From: Candidatus Dadabacteria bacterium
Lineage (GTDB): Bacteria > Desulfobacterota_D > UBA1144 > Nemesobacterales > Nemesobacteraceae
DNA: 64,000 nt
Reading direction: 5' to 3'
Assembly: GCA_026705445.1 (NCBI GenBank)
Contig: JAPPAR010000013.1
Coordinates: forward strand, 80,564 to 144,563
The notes under the pieces were generated by a model. It had not been told where the DNA came from, did not search any database, and worked only from the letters and a program-made list of their open reading frames with translations. Below, in pieces: positions 35,058-44,387 of this stretch. Numbering within the stretch: the stretch's first letter is position 1; the number at the start of each line of letters is the position of its first letter. The position numbers were made by a program, and so were the translations under genes.

Positions 35058-36251
35058 ATGCAAAAATTCGCAATCCGTCTTCTCGGCATGTTTCGACGGA
35101 TATCTCTTTTCATCTGGAAGCTGCGCGGCAAAACAGAAGCCGACCTGGCCGCCCAGCGGGTAGTCAGCGGAAAGTCCTGGGATGAGTTCTGCGATACCTT
35201 AAAGGCCGCGGGAGCTGCCTTGAATTTTCCGAAAGCGCCCAGAGACGCATTCAGCCAGGCGGAAGGGTATCGGTACTTAAGCCGCATCGCCCGGGCCGGA
35301 CTGATGGCATTTATCGAGCATGCCGACCCGAAAGCGCCCGTGCTTCATCGCGTAGTCAACGAAACAACCAAGCTGGGTGCGGACAATCCCGATAACTTCT
35401 ACCAGACAGCGGCGCTCAGCGGCGAGTATGAGTACAAAATCACGGGGCGGCGCAATAATATTGCTTACCTGAGCTTCGGCACCCAGTCCGGCAACTACGG
35501 GCAGGGACGAGGGCTGCCTCCAACAGGGCATATAGAGTCTGACCAGATAGAAACCGATGAAGACGGGTACTTTGAACTGATACTCAGCTGTGAACCTCAA
35601 AGCAAGAACTGGCTACCCATGACACCGGAAACCGGCACATTGCTGGTGCGCCAGACTTTTCTTGATCGCGAAACAGAAACTCCGGCGGACTTGAGAATAG
35701 AACGGATCAACTGTTCTGAAGATGAACGTCGCCCTTCTTCATTGACGCCAAAACAGCTCGACGAAGGACTGAAAACCACGGGGACGCTCGTGGCAGGCGC
35801 GCCGCTGCTGTTTGCCAAGTGGGCTCGTGATTTCCAAAAGCACACCAACGAACTGCCGATGTTTGATCCGGAAGTATCGCTGGCCGCCGGGGGTGATCCC
35901 AATATCGTTTACTACCACAGTCACTGGAAAGTGGCGGAGGACGAAGCGCTGCTGATAGAAGTAACGCCGCCTGAGTGCGAACACTGGAACTTCCAGTTAA
36001 ACAACTACTGGATGGAATCGCTCGACTACCGCTATCACACGATACACACTAACAAGCACCTTGCCCGCTGCGAAGATGACGGTTCCGTGCGCCTAGTGGT
36101 AGCTCACGAGAATCCCGGCCATCCCAACTGGCTCCAGACAGCCGGACATTCTTCCGGCACGATGTGCTTCAGGTGGGTGCGCGCCAGTGAACATCCTCAA
36201 CCACGGACCAGACTGGTCAAGTTAACTGACCTTAAGCAGCTGCTTAGCTGA
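35058..36251 (+). CDS. DUF1214 domain protein
   Basis: About 397 aa from ATG 35058 (GTG 35004 is an alternative in frame). The C-terminal half has the DUF1214 pattern: YYHSHWKVAEDEALLIEVTPP, EHWNFQLNNYWMESLDYRYH and VVAHENPGHPNWLQTAGHSSG. An unassigned helical N-terminal part precedes it. The enzymatic role of DUF1214 is not known to me; it is often seen near lipid or sulfotransferase genes in marine and actinobacterial genomes. First gene of a five-gene plus-strand cluster. Confidence 0.8.
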   Translation: MQKFAIRLLGMFRRISLFIWKLRGKTEADLAAQRVVSGKSWDEFCDTLKAAGAALNFPKAPRDAFSQAEGYRYLSRIARAGLMAFIEHADPKAPVLHRVVNETTKLGADNPDNFYQTAALSGEYEYKITGRRNNIAYLSFGTQSGNYGQGRGLPPTGHIESDQIETDEDGYFELILSCEPQSKNWLPMTPETGTLLVRQTFLDRETETPADLRIERINCSEDERRPSSLTPKQLDEGLKTTGTLVAGAPLLFAKWARDFQKHTNELPMFDPEVSLAAGGDPNIVYYHSHWKVAEDEALLIEVTPPECEHWNFQLNNYWMESLDYRYHTIHTNKHLARCEDDGSVRLVVAHENPGHPNWLQTAGHSSGTMCFRWVRASEHPQPRTRLVKLTDLKQLLS

Positions 36252-36261
36252 ACGAATCGCC

Positions 36262-37518
36262 ATGGCCAGAAAGAACCTGGAGACTTCTACAGACTATGAG
36301 AATCCCTACCGTCCCCTTCCCGTCAGGATTTTCAATTCCGTCGGGAAGCTAAGTGAAAAGCTCGGATTGTCGAGTTCTTTGAATATTGAAAAGTTCACCT
36401 CAGCCGCGATCCGGAAAGCGGGGCTTCGGGATTTTGGCGACGACGGGCACTCCGAGGCGCTTGAAGTTTTAGTAAATTCGATTAATCAAGAGGCCGAGCT
36501 TACTCCGACCGGCAGGCTGATACAGAAAATCCGACTCACAGGCGCGCTGGTTCACCGCCTCCGGATTGAGGAACTGCTGAAACAACACCCCGAAATACAC
36601 GAGATCGATCTGGGGAAGATTATCCTGATCACGGGACTGCAGCGCAGCGGAACGACAATACTGCACAGGCTGCTGAATTCCCATCCGGATATCCGAGGCG
36701 TGTCGGGCACAGAAGCGCTCAACCCGCTGCCGGCAAAAAACAGGGCCGGAGGAGCGATCGCCCGAAACGCGCAGGCGGTCATCGCGCAGCAGCTGATTTC
36801 GTATCTGTCCCCGCAATTCATGGCGGTTCACCCCATTGACCACAAGGAGCCGGAAGAAGACGTAATGCTCCTTGATCTTAACTTTATGAGTCAGGCGCCG
36901 GAAGCCACAATGCGCGTGCCGGGCTACTCCCGATGGCTTGAGGAACAGGACCATACACGGACCTATGAGTATTTCCGCAAGGTGCTGAAGATCCTGTGCT
37001 GGCAGCGCCCCGCCAGCACCTGGGTGCTGAAAACTCCGCACCACATGGAATATCTGGATGTGTTTCTCAAGGTTTTCCCCGCGGCGACAGTCGTGCAGAC
37101 CCACCGCGATCCCCGAAAAACCATGCCCTCTTTCTGCAGCATGGTTGCTCACAACCGCGGGATATTCAGCGACCACGTGGACCCGGGGGAAATCGCGAGA
37201 CACTGGTCAAGAAAGGCCCGCCGGATGGTCGAGTCAACCATCCGGTTCCGGGACAAAGCGGATGCTGATCGATTCGTTGACGTTTCGTACTACGACCTGA
37301 TGAAGGATCCGGTTGCCGAGCTTCACCGGATTTACCTGAGGGCCGGGGTGAATTTTGACGCCGAGGCGACGCGGCAAGCCGAGATTTTCATGAAGAGAAA
37401 TCCGCAAAACCGCTTCGGCAGGCACGTCTACCGTTTAAGTGATTTCGGGTTGAGCGAGGAAATTATTGAAGATCATTTCTCTTTTTATCGCGAAAAGCAT
37501 AAAATTCCTTTTGAGTAG
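36262..37518 (+). CDS. PAPS-dependent sulfotransferase
   Basis: 418 aa. The 5'-phosphosulfate loop ITGLQRSGTTILHRLL is near residue 117 and the 3'-phosphate motif VQTHRDPRKTMPSFCSM near residue 283, as in the Sulfotransfer_3 type. Transfers sulfate from PAPS to a hydroxyl, producing PAP. No signal peptide. The substrate is probably a small lipid-like or polyketide-like alcohol, judging from the neighbouring SDR and SRPBCC genes (inference). Starts 10 bp after DUF1214, so the two are co-transcribed. Confidence 0.85.
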   Translation: MARKNLETSTDYENPYRPLPVRIFNSVGKLSEKLGLSSSLNIEKFTSAAIRKAGLRDFGDDGHSEALEVLVNSINQEAELTPTGRLIQKIRLTGALVHRLRIEELLKQHPEIHEIDLGKIILITGLQRSGTTILHRLLNSHPDIRGVSGTEALNPLPAKNRAGGAIARNAQAVIAQQLISYLSPQFMAVHPIDHKEPEEDVMLLDLNFMSQAPEATMRVPGYSRWLEEQDHTRTYEYFRKVLKILCWQRPASTWVLKTPHHMEYLDVFLKVFPAATVVQTHRDPRKTMPSFCSMVAHNRGIFSDHVDPGEIARHWSRKARRMVESTIRFRDKADADRFVDVSYYDLMKDPVAELHRIYLRAGVNFDAEATRQAEIFMKRNPQNRFGRHVYRLSDFGLSEEIIEDHFSFYREKHKIPFE

Positions 37519-37574
37519 TCTCTGCGAATTCAGGCAACCTTAAAAAACCGAAAAACAGTACGGAGAAACCCGCC

Positions 37575-38576
37575 ATGGGACGAAAAACAAAACAGATGGG
37601 CGACGGTTCCTTTATAGACGCCATAGTCATCGCAATTCGAGATCTGGCGCAACCCAAGGTATCGGAAGTGAACCCAGTTCCGAAGCACGTGCGTATCGAC
37701 GGCAAAACCTGCCTGATAACCGGAGCGAACAGCGGGCTTGGCAGGGCCGCTGCCGCCGAGCTCGCGAGGCGGGGAGCAAACATGATTCTGGCCTGTCGAC
37801 CCGGTCATACGAAAACATGTGACGAAATAAAGAAACTGTCCGGTTCCGAGAACGTGGAAATGATGGAAGTGGATCTCTCGGATCTTCGGTCTGTACACCG
37901 TCTCTGCGATCAGCTGAGCGACCGCAACATGAAAATTGATATCGCGGTTCTAAACGCAGGCCTGGCGCTCCAGAAGGCAACCAGAACGCCGCAGGGATAC
38001 GAGACAATGTTCACGGTTCATTTCCTCGCGAATCGCGTCATGATTGACCGGTGGTTAAAAGACGGCGTGATCCGTCCGTCCGGCCAGGCCGGAGAGACCC
38101 CGCGAATTATCTTTGTCTCATCCGAAGCTCATCGGTCCTCTCATACCATCGATTTTGACCGCCTCGGGGAATTTACCGACTATAAGCCCGGAGAAGGCTT
38201 TAAGTACTACGGTATCAGTAAGCTTGTTATGTGTACGTTTGCGACTGAACTCTCGCGCCGTCTGAACACGGGCGGCAGAACTGAAGTCGCGGTTCACTCA
38301 ATGTGTCCTGGGGGTGTCGCCACGAACATTTCGCGGGAAACGCCGCTCATTCTGAAACCCATAGTCAACCCGCTGCTGAGATATTTTTTTCAGTCCCCCA
38401 AAGAAGCTATCGGGCCGGTAATCTACCTGTGCTGCGCGGGGGAGGCTGGTACCGACACAGGCATCTACCTGCATTTAATGCAGCGAAAGTCCGTGTCTCC
38501 CGCGGCGGCTAACGAAGAAAACGGAACCAGGCTGTGGGAAGCAAGCGAACCCCTGGTCGCTGATTCCCGAGAGTGA
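37575..38576 (+). CDS. Short-chain dehydrogenase, retinol-dehydrogenase-like
   Basis: 333 aa. After a 45-residue N-terminal helix (DAIVIAIRDLAQP) comes the NAD(P) loop TGANSGLGRAAAAEL near residue 51, LNAG near 131, and the catalytic YYGISK near 214. Layout resembles the retinol dehydrogenase/WWOX-like SDR group that acts on lipophilic alcohols or ketones. 56 bp after the sulfotransferase gene on the same strand. Confidence 0.87.
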   Translation: MGRKTKQMGDGSFIDAIVIAIRDLAQPKVSEVNPVPKHVRIDGKTCLITGANSGLGRAAAAELARRGANMILACRPGHTKTCDEIKKLSGSENVEMMEVDLSDLRSVHRLCDQLSDRNMKIDIAVLNAGLALQKATRTPQGYETMFTVHFLANRVMIDRWLKDGVIRPSGQAGETPRIIFVSSEAHRSSHTIDFDRLGEFTDYKPGEGFKYYGISKLVMCTFATELSRRLNTGGRTEVAVHSMCPGGVATNISRETPLILKPIVNPLLRYFFQSPKEAIGPVIYLCCAGEAGTDTGIYLHLMQRKSVSPAAANEENGTRLWEASEPLVADSRE

Positions 38577-38593
38577 ACCCTGCGGTCGACGTG

Positions 38594-38605
38594 GCGGCCG
38601 GCCGC
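38594..38605. promoter_or_regulatory. GC-rich palindrome between the two SDR genes
   Basis: A perfect 12-bp palindrome GCGGCCGGCCGC in the 106-bp gap between the SDR genes, followed at 38630-38638 by an AT-rich TATATAAAA. May be an operator or hairpin with a local promoter for the second SDR gene; function unproven. Confidence 0.3.
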
Positions 38606-38682
38606 TCAGGCGCCGGACGCGCATTTGTGTTATATAAAAAGCTGTACGCGAGACCACGCTTTATACATAATATTGTTCCCAC

Positions 38683-39687
38683 ATGCCTAAGACGTTCTCA
38701 AAATCCGTAACTCATATCCTGCGGCTGTTTATGAGCAAGCCGATGGCGGAAGAAGCTGATATGTCGGGTCGGAACGTTATTGTGACAGGCGCCGCTCCCA
38801 ATTCAATCGGTTATGAAACGGCCAGGATCCTCGCAAGCTGGGGAGCTGCAGTAGTTGTCACCAGTACTGACGATATTGAACTGATGGAAAACTCCTTGAG
38901 GGAAGACTTGAGAACCATCGGCGCCGACGAGAAAAAGATTAAAGCCCGCAGGTTAGACCTCTGCGATGTCGACAGCGTCAATGATTTCACGACGTGGTAC
39001 CGGAAAAATTACAACGACCGGCTGCACGTACTTGTCAATAACGCGGGGATTCACAAGAATATCCTTAATCCGAGAAAAAAGCCGCCCATGACGAAAGACG
39101 GTTTCGAAATTCACTGGCGGACAAACTTCCTCGGAACTTTTCACCTGACGAGCCTGCTGCTTCCGGTTCTCAAGCAGAGCGGTCTTGAAAGCGGAGACGC
39201 GCGGATTGTGAACGTGACTTCCCACCTGCACGACAGAGTGAAAAACAAGAGCATGTTTGACGATGACGGGGACTATCACTCCTGGGACGCTTACGGGCTG
39301 TCAAAACTGGCGTTAATCCACTTTACTTTCGAGATCCAGAGGCGGTTTGCCGAAAAGTACAACCTCCAGTCGGCAGCAGTGCACCCCGGCTCTGTTATGA
39401 CTAATCTTATGCAGACCCAGGAATACGAAGGAAAGGTCGGGTATATTCTAAACAGAATCAGTTGCGCGCTCGCGTCTGTTGTCCTGCTGCGCCCGGTATT
39501 CGGCGCGCAGACTTCTGTTATGTGCGCCAGCAAGTACCCGTTTCAAGGTGGAAAATATTATGTGCGCTGCGAGGGAGCGGAATCATCCGGCGATACGAAA
39601 GACCGGGATGTGTCGAAACTTCTGTGGGACAACTCAGATGCATGGGTTGGAACTTTAGGCGGGAGCAGTGAAGATGGGCATCAATAG
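38683..39687 (+). CDS. Short-chain dehydrogenase, second of cluster
   Basis: 334 aa. Cofactor region VTGAAPNSIGYETARILASWGAAVVV near residue 32, LVNNAGIHKN near 118, catalytic YGLSK near 207, and a long C-terminal part. Resembles protochlorophyllide-reductase/WWOX-like SDRs. It differs clearly from the first SDR, so it is not a recent duplicate. Overlaps the following SRPBCC gene by 14 nt, which implies coupled translation. Confidence 0.86.
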   Translation: MPKTFSKSVTHILRLFMSKPMAEEADMSGRNVIVTGAAPNSIGYETARILASWGAAVVVTSTDDIELMENSLREDLRTIGADEKKIKARRLDLCDVDSVNDFTTWYRKNYNDRLHVLVNNAGIHKNILNPRKKPPMTKDGFEIHWRTNFLGTFHLTSLLLPVLKQSGLESGDARIVNVTSHLHDRVKNKSMFDDDGDYHSWDAYGLSKLALIHFTFEIQRRFAEKYNLQSAAVHPGSVMTNLMQTQEYEGKVGYILNRISCALASVVLLRPVFGAQTSVMCASKYPFQGGKYYVRCEGAESSGDTKDRDVSKLLWDNSDAWVGTLGGSSEDGHQ

Positions 39688-40135
39688 GGAAGTACGTACC
39701 GACCGTATTCAGATCGACGCACCCATTGACTTTGTTTGGGATGTCCTGACTGACGTCGAGAATTACGGCGAGTGGAATCCGTTCACACCTCGAGCCAGAA
39801 CCGATTTTAAAATCGGGGCGCCCGTTCATTTACTGGTAAGAATGTGGCCCTCAAAATTCAGAATAACTGAAACTTTATGCGCATTTGAAAAACCACGTCT
39901 TCTTTCCTGGAGCAGGAATTTCGGAACTTCCTGGCTCTTGTTTGTGGTGCGAGAACAGCATCTGGAACCTGTAAGCGACACAAGCTGCAGCTACCATAAT
40001 GTCGACCTGTTAAGCGGCCTACTTTCACCATTCGTCACGCTGTTCTTCGGCGGTTACATGCGTCGCGGGTTTGGCGATGTAGGAACGGGATTAAAACTCC
40101 GCGCAGAAACTCTGTATAGGGAGACGAAAAACTGA
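39674..40135 (+). CDS. SRPBCC (START-like) family protein
   Basis: About 153 aa from ATG 39674 (GGGAG 8 nt before; GTG 39668 possible). The hallmark APIDFVWDVLTDVENYGEWNPFTP lies at residues 14-35, the helix-grip start of polyketide cyclase/dehydrase-like proteins, which bind hydrophobic ligands in a deep cavity. Last gene of the DUF1214-sulfotransferase-SDR-SDR cluster; a ligand-binding, cyclase-like or carrier role fits the context. Confidence 0.82.
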   Translation: MGINREVRTDRIQIDAPIDFVWDVLTDVENYGEWNPFTPRARTDFKIGAPVHLLVRMWPSKFRITETLCAFEKPRLLSWSRNFGTSWLLFVVREQHLEPVSDTSCSYHNVDLLSGLLSPFVTLFFGGYMRRGFGDVGTGLKLRAETLYRETKN

Positions 40136-40208
40136 ATATCCGCAGAAGTGCCGTTTCCGTCCTGGTGCTAAGCAGCGCCACTGTTCTGGAAGAAAGAGAA
40201 AAACCACT

Positions 40209-40886
40209 CTAAGAAGATATTCCGACAAAACTAATCATCTTTTCCGTACCAGAGCCGTCTCTTCTGTATGAAGGAAGGCCCTGACAGTAAGTGCATAAAT
40301 CCATTACCTCGACTTGCTGAACCCCCGCATCGAAAAGTTCGATTCTGTTAATCTCCACAAGATCAAGAAGGAATTTCCCGTCACCTTTTTCAAGAAGCCA
40401 GTTCGTTTCGCCGCTGAACCTTCCTACGAACCGTGACGCCACATCGTCTCGAACTTCGTAGCAGCATCTTCGTATGGCCGGACCTATTGCGGCCACGGCG
40501 TCCCGCGGTTTCAAGGAGTATTCTTCGCAAACGGCCCCAATAGATTCCCTGACAACCCGCAGAGAGGTTCCGCGCCATCCCGCGTGGACGGCGAAAACGC
40601 AACCGGAATCGGGAAAGCAAACAAGAACAGGAACGCAGTCGGCCGTGATGACCCCGATGCCTGTACCTTTTTGCCGCGTAACAATCGAATCGGCTTCGGC
40701 AGATTTTTTTTCCGCGGCATTGTCGGCGAAAAAGACGGTGCTGCCATGAACCTGGTTCACGGTAATGATATCCTCAAGCCCGTAAGCGGAGGCGATTCTG
40801 AGAATATCCAGCCCTCCGGGATCATGAACGAAACCGTGGATAACGCCGTTGCACTTCTCAAGCAGGGCCGAACGAAAAACCTTCAT
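40209..40886 (-). CDS. pgeF: PgeF/YfiH laccase-domain protein
   Basis: 225 aa, purine nucleoside phosphorylase/peptidoglycan-editing factor family. Motifs: VNQVHGSTVFF near residue 39, ADCVPVLV near 81 and the metal-binding VHAGWRGTSLRVV near 99. Family members hydrolyse adenosine and/or remove wrong Ser residues from peptidoglycan precursors. Its start overlaps the rluD stop by 4 nt; the rluD-pgeF pair is common in bacteria. Confidence 0.92.
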   Translation of the reverse strand: MKVFRSALLEKCNGVIHGFVHDPGGLDILRIASAYGLEDIITVNQVHGSTVFFADNAAEKKSAEADSIVTRQKGTGIGVITADCVPVLVCFPDSGCVFAVHAGWRGTSLRVVRESIGAVCEEYSLKPRDAVAAIGPAIRRCCYEVRDDVASRFVGRFSGETNWLLEKGDGKFLLDLVEINRIELFDAGVQQVEVMDLCTYCQGLPSYRRDGSGTEKMISFVGISS

Positions 40887-41839
40887 CCGCTCCGCCTCCT
40901 TAGAAAATCGATCACTGAAACCATATCCTCGGGGATTTTCGCCGAAAGTTTAATCCACTTTCCGGTCGCCGGATGGGTAAAGCCGAGACTTCTCGCGTGA
41001 AGAGCGTGCCTTTTTATTAACGCTCCCAAGACCCTTGAATTTTGCGGGCGGCTTTTTTTGCCTCCGTAAATTTTATCGGCAAACACCGGAAACCCGTTTT
41101 CAGAAAAATGAACCCTTATCTGGTGAGTTCTCCCGGTCTTCGGCCAGATGCTCACAAGAGTCGCCCCGTGCAGCCTTTCGATTACCTCCCAGCGGGTCTC
41201 GGCATCTCTCCCAACTCTGGAAAAAGAGGTCATTTTTATCCTGTTCGAGGGACTCCTTCCTATTGGGGAGCTGAAAACCCCCGAACCTTTTTTCATTTCC
41301 CCGGAAACAACAGCCACGTATTCCTTTTCCGTCTCTCTGGCTTTGAACTGCTCGGAAAGACTTTTGTGCGCCCGATCGTTTTTAGCAACAACCATGACCC
41401 CGGAGGTTTCCTTGTCGAGGCGATGCACTATCCCCGGGCGCATCTCGCCTCCTATTCCCAAAAGGTCCTCGCACATATAAACAAGAGCGTTCACAAGCGT
41501 GCCGCTCGTCACTCCCGCCCCCGGGTGAACCACCATACCGGCGGGTTTGTTAACGACGATTACGTCACGGTCCTCGTAAACAATCTCGACATCGATCTCC
41601 TCTCCCTTGATGCCGCAGGGCTCAGGAGGCGGAATGTTAACGCTCAGGCTCTCCCCGCCGTTTATTATCCGAGAAGGCTTAAACGTTTTGCGGTCAATAA
41701 GTATGTTTCCGAGCTCTATGTGCTTTTTTATGCTCGAGCGGCTAAGCTCCCCAAGAAAGCCAGAGAGAAACACGTCGGCCCTTTGCCCGGCAAATTCCCG
41801 AGGGATTTCTGTTACGGTTTTTTCTTCCGCAGGTTCCAT
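40883..41839 (-). CDS. rluD: 23S rRNA pseudouridine synthase RluD-like
   Basis: 318 aa. An N-terminal S4 domain (about 12-75: FAGQRADVFLSGFLGELSRS) precedes the catalytic domain with GIVHRLDKETSGVMVVAKND near residue 136, where Asp is the nucleophile, and GRTHQIRVH near 218. Modifies uridines in helix 69 of 23S rRNA in characterised RluD. Between the SAM-hydrolase gene and pgeF in one operon. Confidence 0.93.
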   Translation of the reverse strand: MEPAEEKTVTEIPREFAGQRADVFLSGFLGELSRSSIKKHIELGNILIDRKTFKPSRIINGGESLSVNIPPPEPCGIKGEEIDVEIVYEDRDVIVVNKPAGMVVHPGAGVTSGTLVNALVYMCEDLLGIGGEMRPGIVHRLDKETSGVMVVAKNDRAHKSLSEQFKARETEKEYVAVVSGEMKKGSGVFSSPIGRSPSNRIKMTSFSRVGRDAETRWEVIERLHGATLVSIWPKTGRTHQIRVHFSENGFPVFADKIYGGKKSRPQNSRVLGALIKRHALHARSLGFTHPATGKWIKLSAKIPEDMVSVIDFLRRRSG

Positions 41840-41848
41840 GAACTTCTC

Positions 41849-42631
41849 TCAGCTGCTCTCCTCAACGATGATGACTTCCGGCGGAACTTCGCCGAAAACA
41901 TCGCTCGCCCGCCCCTGGTTAACCGATATTTCTATATACCCCCCGCTTCCCCCGACAACAACGATTTCACCGGGTTCCACAGAAGAATACGATTGCGAGA
42001 TTCCCGTAACCTGCTTCTTTCCAACTGTTACCGCGGCCCGGGCCCCGTCACTGACAGCCTCCGTCGGTATGCTGGTTACAAGATTTCCGAACTTGTCAGT
42101 GTAAACAACGGTTCCGCGGATCTCGGTCCCGTTTACCGAGTACCCGTCGCTGGGAAGAATTTCGGGATCATGGATTTGCGGCCCGATCTCCGAGAACGAA
42201 ACTCCAAGTGAAAGATGCGCAGCGACAGGGGAAAATATATCCCTTCCGTGAAAAGTAGAGCTTGTCTCTTTTAGAAAATAGTCCCGGTTTTTTATTTCGC
42301 GGGCACTGAAATCCCCGCAGCAACGAATGACCGAACTGAAAACGCCGTTATCAGGCCCCACGAAAAAATGACCGTCAGCGAAAAGCGCCACAGGTCTTCG
42401 TCTGCTTCCGACTCCCGGATCTACCACGACCAGATGCACGGTGTTTTTCGGAAAGTAGCGGTATGAATTTCCTATGACAAAAGACGCGGCGCGGATGTTA
42501 TGAGACTCAATGCAGTGGGTTATGTCGACCGGGTAGACATTTTCGTTTATGGAGAGCATAACCCCTTTCATCGCCCCCACGTAATGATCGCTTGACCCGA
42601 AATCCGTTGTCAGTGTTATAATGCTTCTCAT
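41849..42631 (-). CDS. SAM hydroxide adenosyltransferase (DUF62)
   Basis: 260 aa of the fluorinase/chlorinase-like superfamily; bacterial DUF62 members hydrolyse SAM to adenosine and methionine. Visible family features: LTTDFGSSDHYVGAMKGV at the N-terminus, HLVVVDPGVGSRRRPVAL near residue 66 and GPDNGVFSSV near 93. No halide-enzyme specific loop can be judged. First gene of the operon with rluD and pgeF; divergent from the MBL hydrolase gene. Confidence 0.9.
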   Translation of the reverse strand: MRSIITLTTDFGSSDHYVGAMKGVMLSINENVYPVDITHCIESHNIRAASFVIGNSYRYFPKNTVHLVVVDPGVGSRRRPVALFADGHFFVGPDNGVFSSVIRCCGDFSAREIKNRDYFLKETSSTFHGRDIFSPVAAHLSLGVSFSEIGPQIHDPEILPSDGYSVNGTEIRGTVVYTDKFGNLVTSIPTEAVSDGARAAVTVGKKQVTGISQSYSSVEPGEIVVVGGSGGYIEISVNQGRASDVFGEVPPEVIIVEESS

Positions 42632-42686
42632 CCAGACTGCTCCGCGAGTAAGATTATGGAACGGAGACGGGATTATATCAAGTCAC

Positions 42687-43445
42687 ATGGTGGAACTTAC
42701 CGTTTTGGGTTCGGGCACCTGCGTGCCTAATGAGAAAAGAGGTTCCTCAGGATATCTCCTGAGCACCGATGCCGGCTCTTCCCTCTTTGACTGCGGAAAC
42801 GGCGTGGTATGGAAACTCGAGAAAACAGGGGTCGATTATCTTGGGATTGACAATGTTTTCATAACGCATTTTCACCCCGACCACACCTCCGACCTGATTC
42901 CTCTTCTTTTCGCCACGAGGCATCCTTACGGGAAAAAAAGAGAAAAGACGCTTCGGATATGGGGGCCGGACGGGTTCTTGGGATTCCTCGAAAAGCTGCG
43001 GGCTCCTTACAGGGATTGGGTAAGACCCGATCTCGTGGAAATCCATGAGATCGGAAGAAAGAAACAGAAAATTGGCGACCTTGAAATAAAGACATTCAAA
43101 ACCGTTCATACTGAAAACAGCATCGGATACGTGATACGAGCCCTGGGAAAGAAAATCATCTACACTGGAGACACAGGTTATTTCCCCGGACTTCGCAAGG
43201 TGGCATCGGATGCGGACATATTCATTACGGAATGCGCGCTTCCGGACTCAGAGAAAATGGCCGTTCACATGACCCCTTCAGACATAGCGGAGATTCTTCG
43301 GGAAAGCAGTCCCAAGAAAATTGTGCTCTCGCACCTTTACCCTTCAATGGACGATAGAAATCTTCGGGAAGAAATAAAAGCGCTTTCGGGAAACAGAGAA
43401 ACGGAGATAATAGTCGCCGAAGATCTTATGGAAATCGTCGCATAA
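42687..43445 (+). CDS. Metallo-beta-lactamase fold hydrolase, RNase Z-like
   Basis: About 252 aa from ATG 42687 (a longer frame from 42621 would overlap the divergent DUF62 start). Zinc motifs: THFHPDHTSDLIPLL near residue 63, YTGDTGYFPGL near 160 and VLSHLYPS near 213. Closest in style to RNase Z/arylsulfatase-like beta-CASP-free enzymes, but the exact substrate is unknown. Convergent with pyrF, 17 bp apart. Confidence 0.88.
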   Translation: MVELTVLGSGTCVPNEKRGSSGYLLSTDAGSSLFDCGNGVVWKLEKTGVDYLGIDNVFITHFHPDHTSDLIPLLFATRHPYGKKREKTLRIWGPDGFLGFLEKLRAPYRDWVRPDLVEIHEIGRKKQKIGDLEIKTFKTVHTENSIGYVIRALGKKIIYTGDTGYFPGLRKVASDADIFITECALPDSEKMAVHMTPSDIAEILRESSPKKIVLSHLYPSMDDRNLREEIKALSGNRETEIIVAEDLMEIVA

Positions 43446-43462
43446 GAAGATCAATATTTTGT

Positions 43463-44206
43463 CTAATCCCTCTTTCCGGCAACCGCGCAGTTTACTTCCT
43501 CTATAAGATTCTCCGCAATCTCAAGGCTGTTTTCCGCCTCGGTAACCGGGCGCCCCATAACCAGATAATCGGCTCCGTACTGAATTGCCACGGCTGGCGT
43601 AAGCGCCCTTTTGTGATCATTTCTGTTTTTTCCCTCGGGACGTATTCCGGGAGCTACTATTACAAGACGGTTCCCGAATTGCTGTCTGATTTCCCGTATC
43701 GACTCTCCCGAAGCCACAACCCCGTCGCAGCCGGCTTCAACTGACCTTCGCGTGAAAACCCTGATGTATTCATCGAGTTCGATATTCTCGTTCATCATAA
43801 GCGCTCTCAGATCATCTTGGTTGAGACTTGAGAGAAAAGTGAGGGAAAGAATAAGGGGCCGGTCCCTTTCGCCGCGGCCTTCTTTCGCGGCAGCCACAGT
43901 AGCCTTGCCGCCATTTATGGTAACGAACTCCACTCCCTCGGGCACCGCCCGAAGAGCAGCCGTGATCGTACGGTCTATGTCTCCCATCTTAAGATCAAGA
44001 AAGACCTTTTTCCCAAGTCCTATAAGCTCATTTACGAAACTCATCCCCTCTCGCATAAAAAGCTGGTAGCCGACCTTGTAGATGCCGATCCTTTCGCCAA
44101 GAAGTTCCACAAGGGCAAGAGCTTTCTCCCTTGAGTCAAAGTCAAGCGCTATTATCAATCTCTCGCAACTCTGCGGGGCGTTTTTTTTATTGTTTTCCGG
44201 TTCCAT
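43463..44206 (-). CDS. pyrF: Orotidine-5'-phosphate decarboxylase
   Basis: Forms UMP from OMP. 247 aa from ATG 44206; the frame continues 44 codons upstream without family similarity, so I trimmed it. Active-site motif FLDLKMGDIDRTI near residue 70 (Asp-Lys-Asp), IVAPGIRPEG near 181 and GADYLVMGRPVTEA near 213. The longer DELYIRVFTRR insert region is normal in the group. Divergent from ispH. Confidence 0.95.
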   Translation of the reverse strand: MEPENNKKNAPQSCERLIIALDFDSREKALALVELLGERIGIYKVGYQLFMREGMSFVNELIGLGKKVFLDLKMGDIDRTITAALRAVPEGVEFVTINGGKATVAAAKEGRGERDRPLILSLTFLSSLNQDDLRALMMNENIELDEYIRVFTRRSVEAGCDGVVASGESIREIRQQFGNRLVIVAPGIRPEGKNRNDHKRALTPAVAIQYGADYLVMGRPVTEAENSLEIAENLIEEVNCAVAGKRD

Positions 44207-44387
44207 GGCTTGAAAATTCCCTTGTTTTGTATGCCACGCCGCTACATCGCTCTGGCGAGAGCAAACAAGGTAAAGCATACCCGGCAAACGCGCGGCGTGC
44301 TTGCGGTTACAACCCGATCTCCTTCGTTCCAGCCGCAAAACTGCTTTGCTTGACCTGCGTTGTCACGGCGTTATCATCTACGGTGAC

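Noticed and set aside
34871..35287. 138-aa minus-strand frame
   Set aside because: About 230 bp of it is antisense to the DUF1214 gene, which has clear family motifs; composition of the overlap is shadow-like.
41042..42211. 389-aa plus-strand frame
   Set aside because: Antisense across rluD and the SAM hydrolase genes; composition typical of a shadow.
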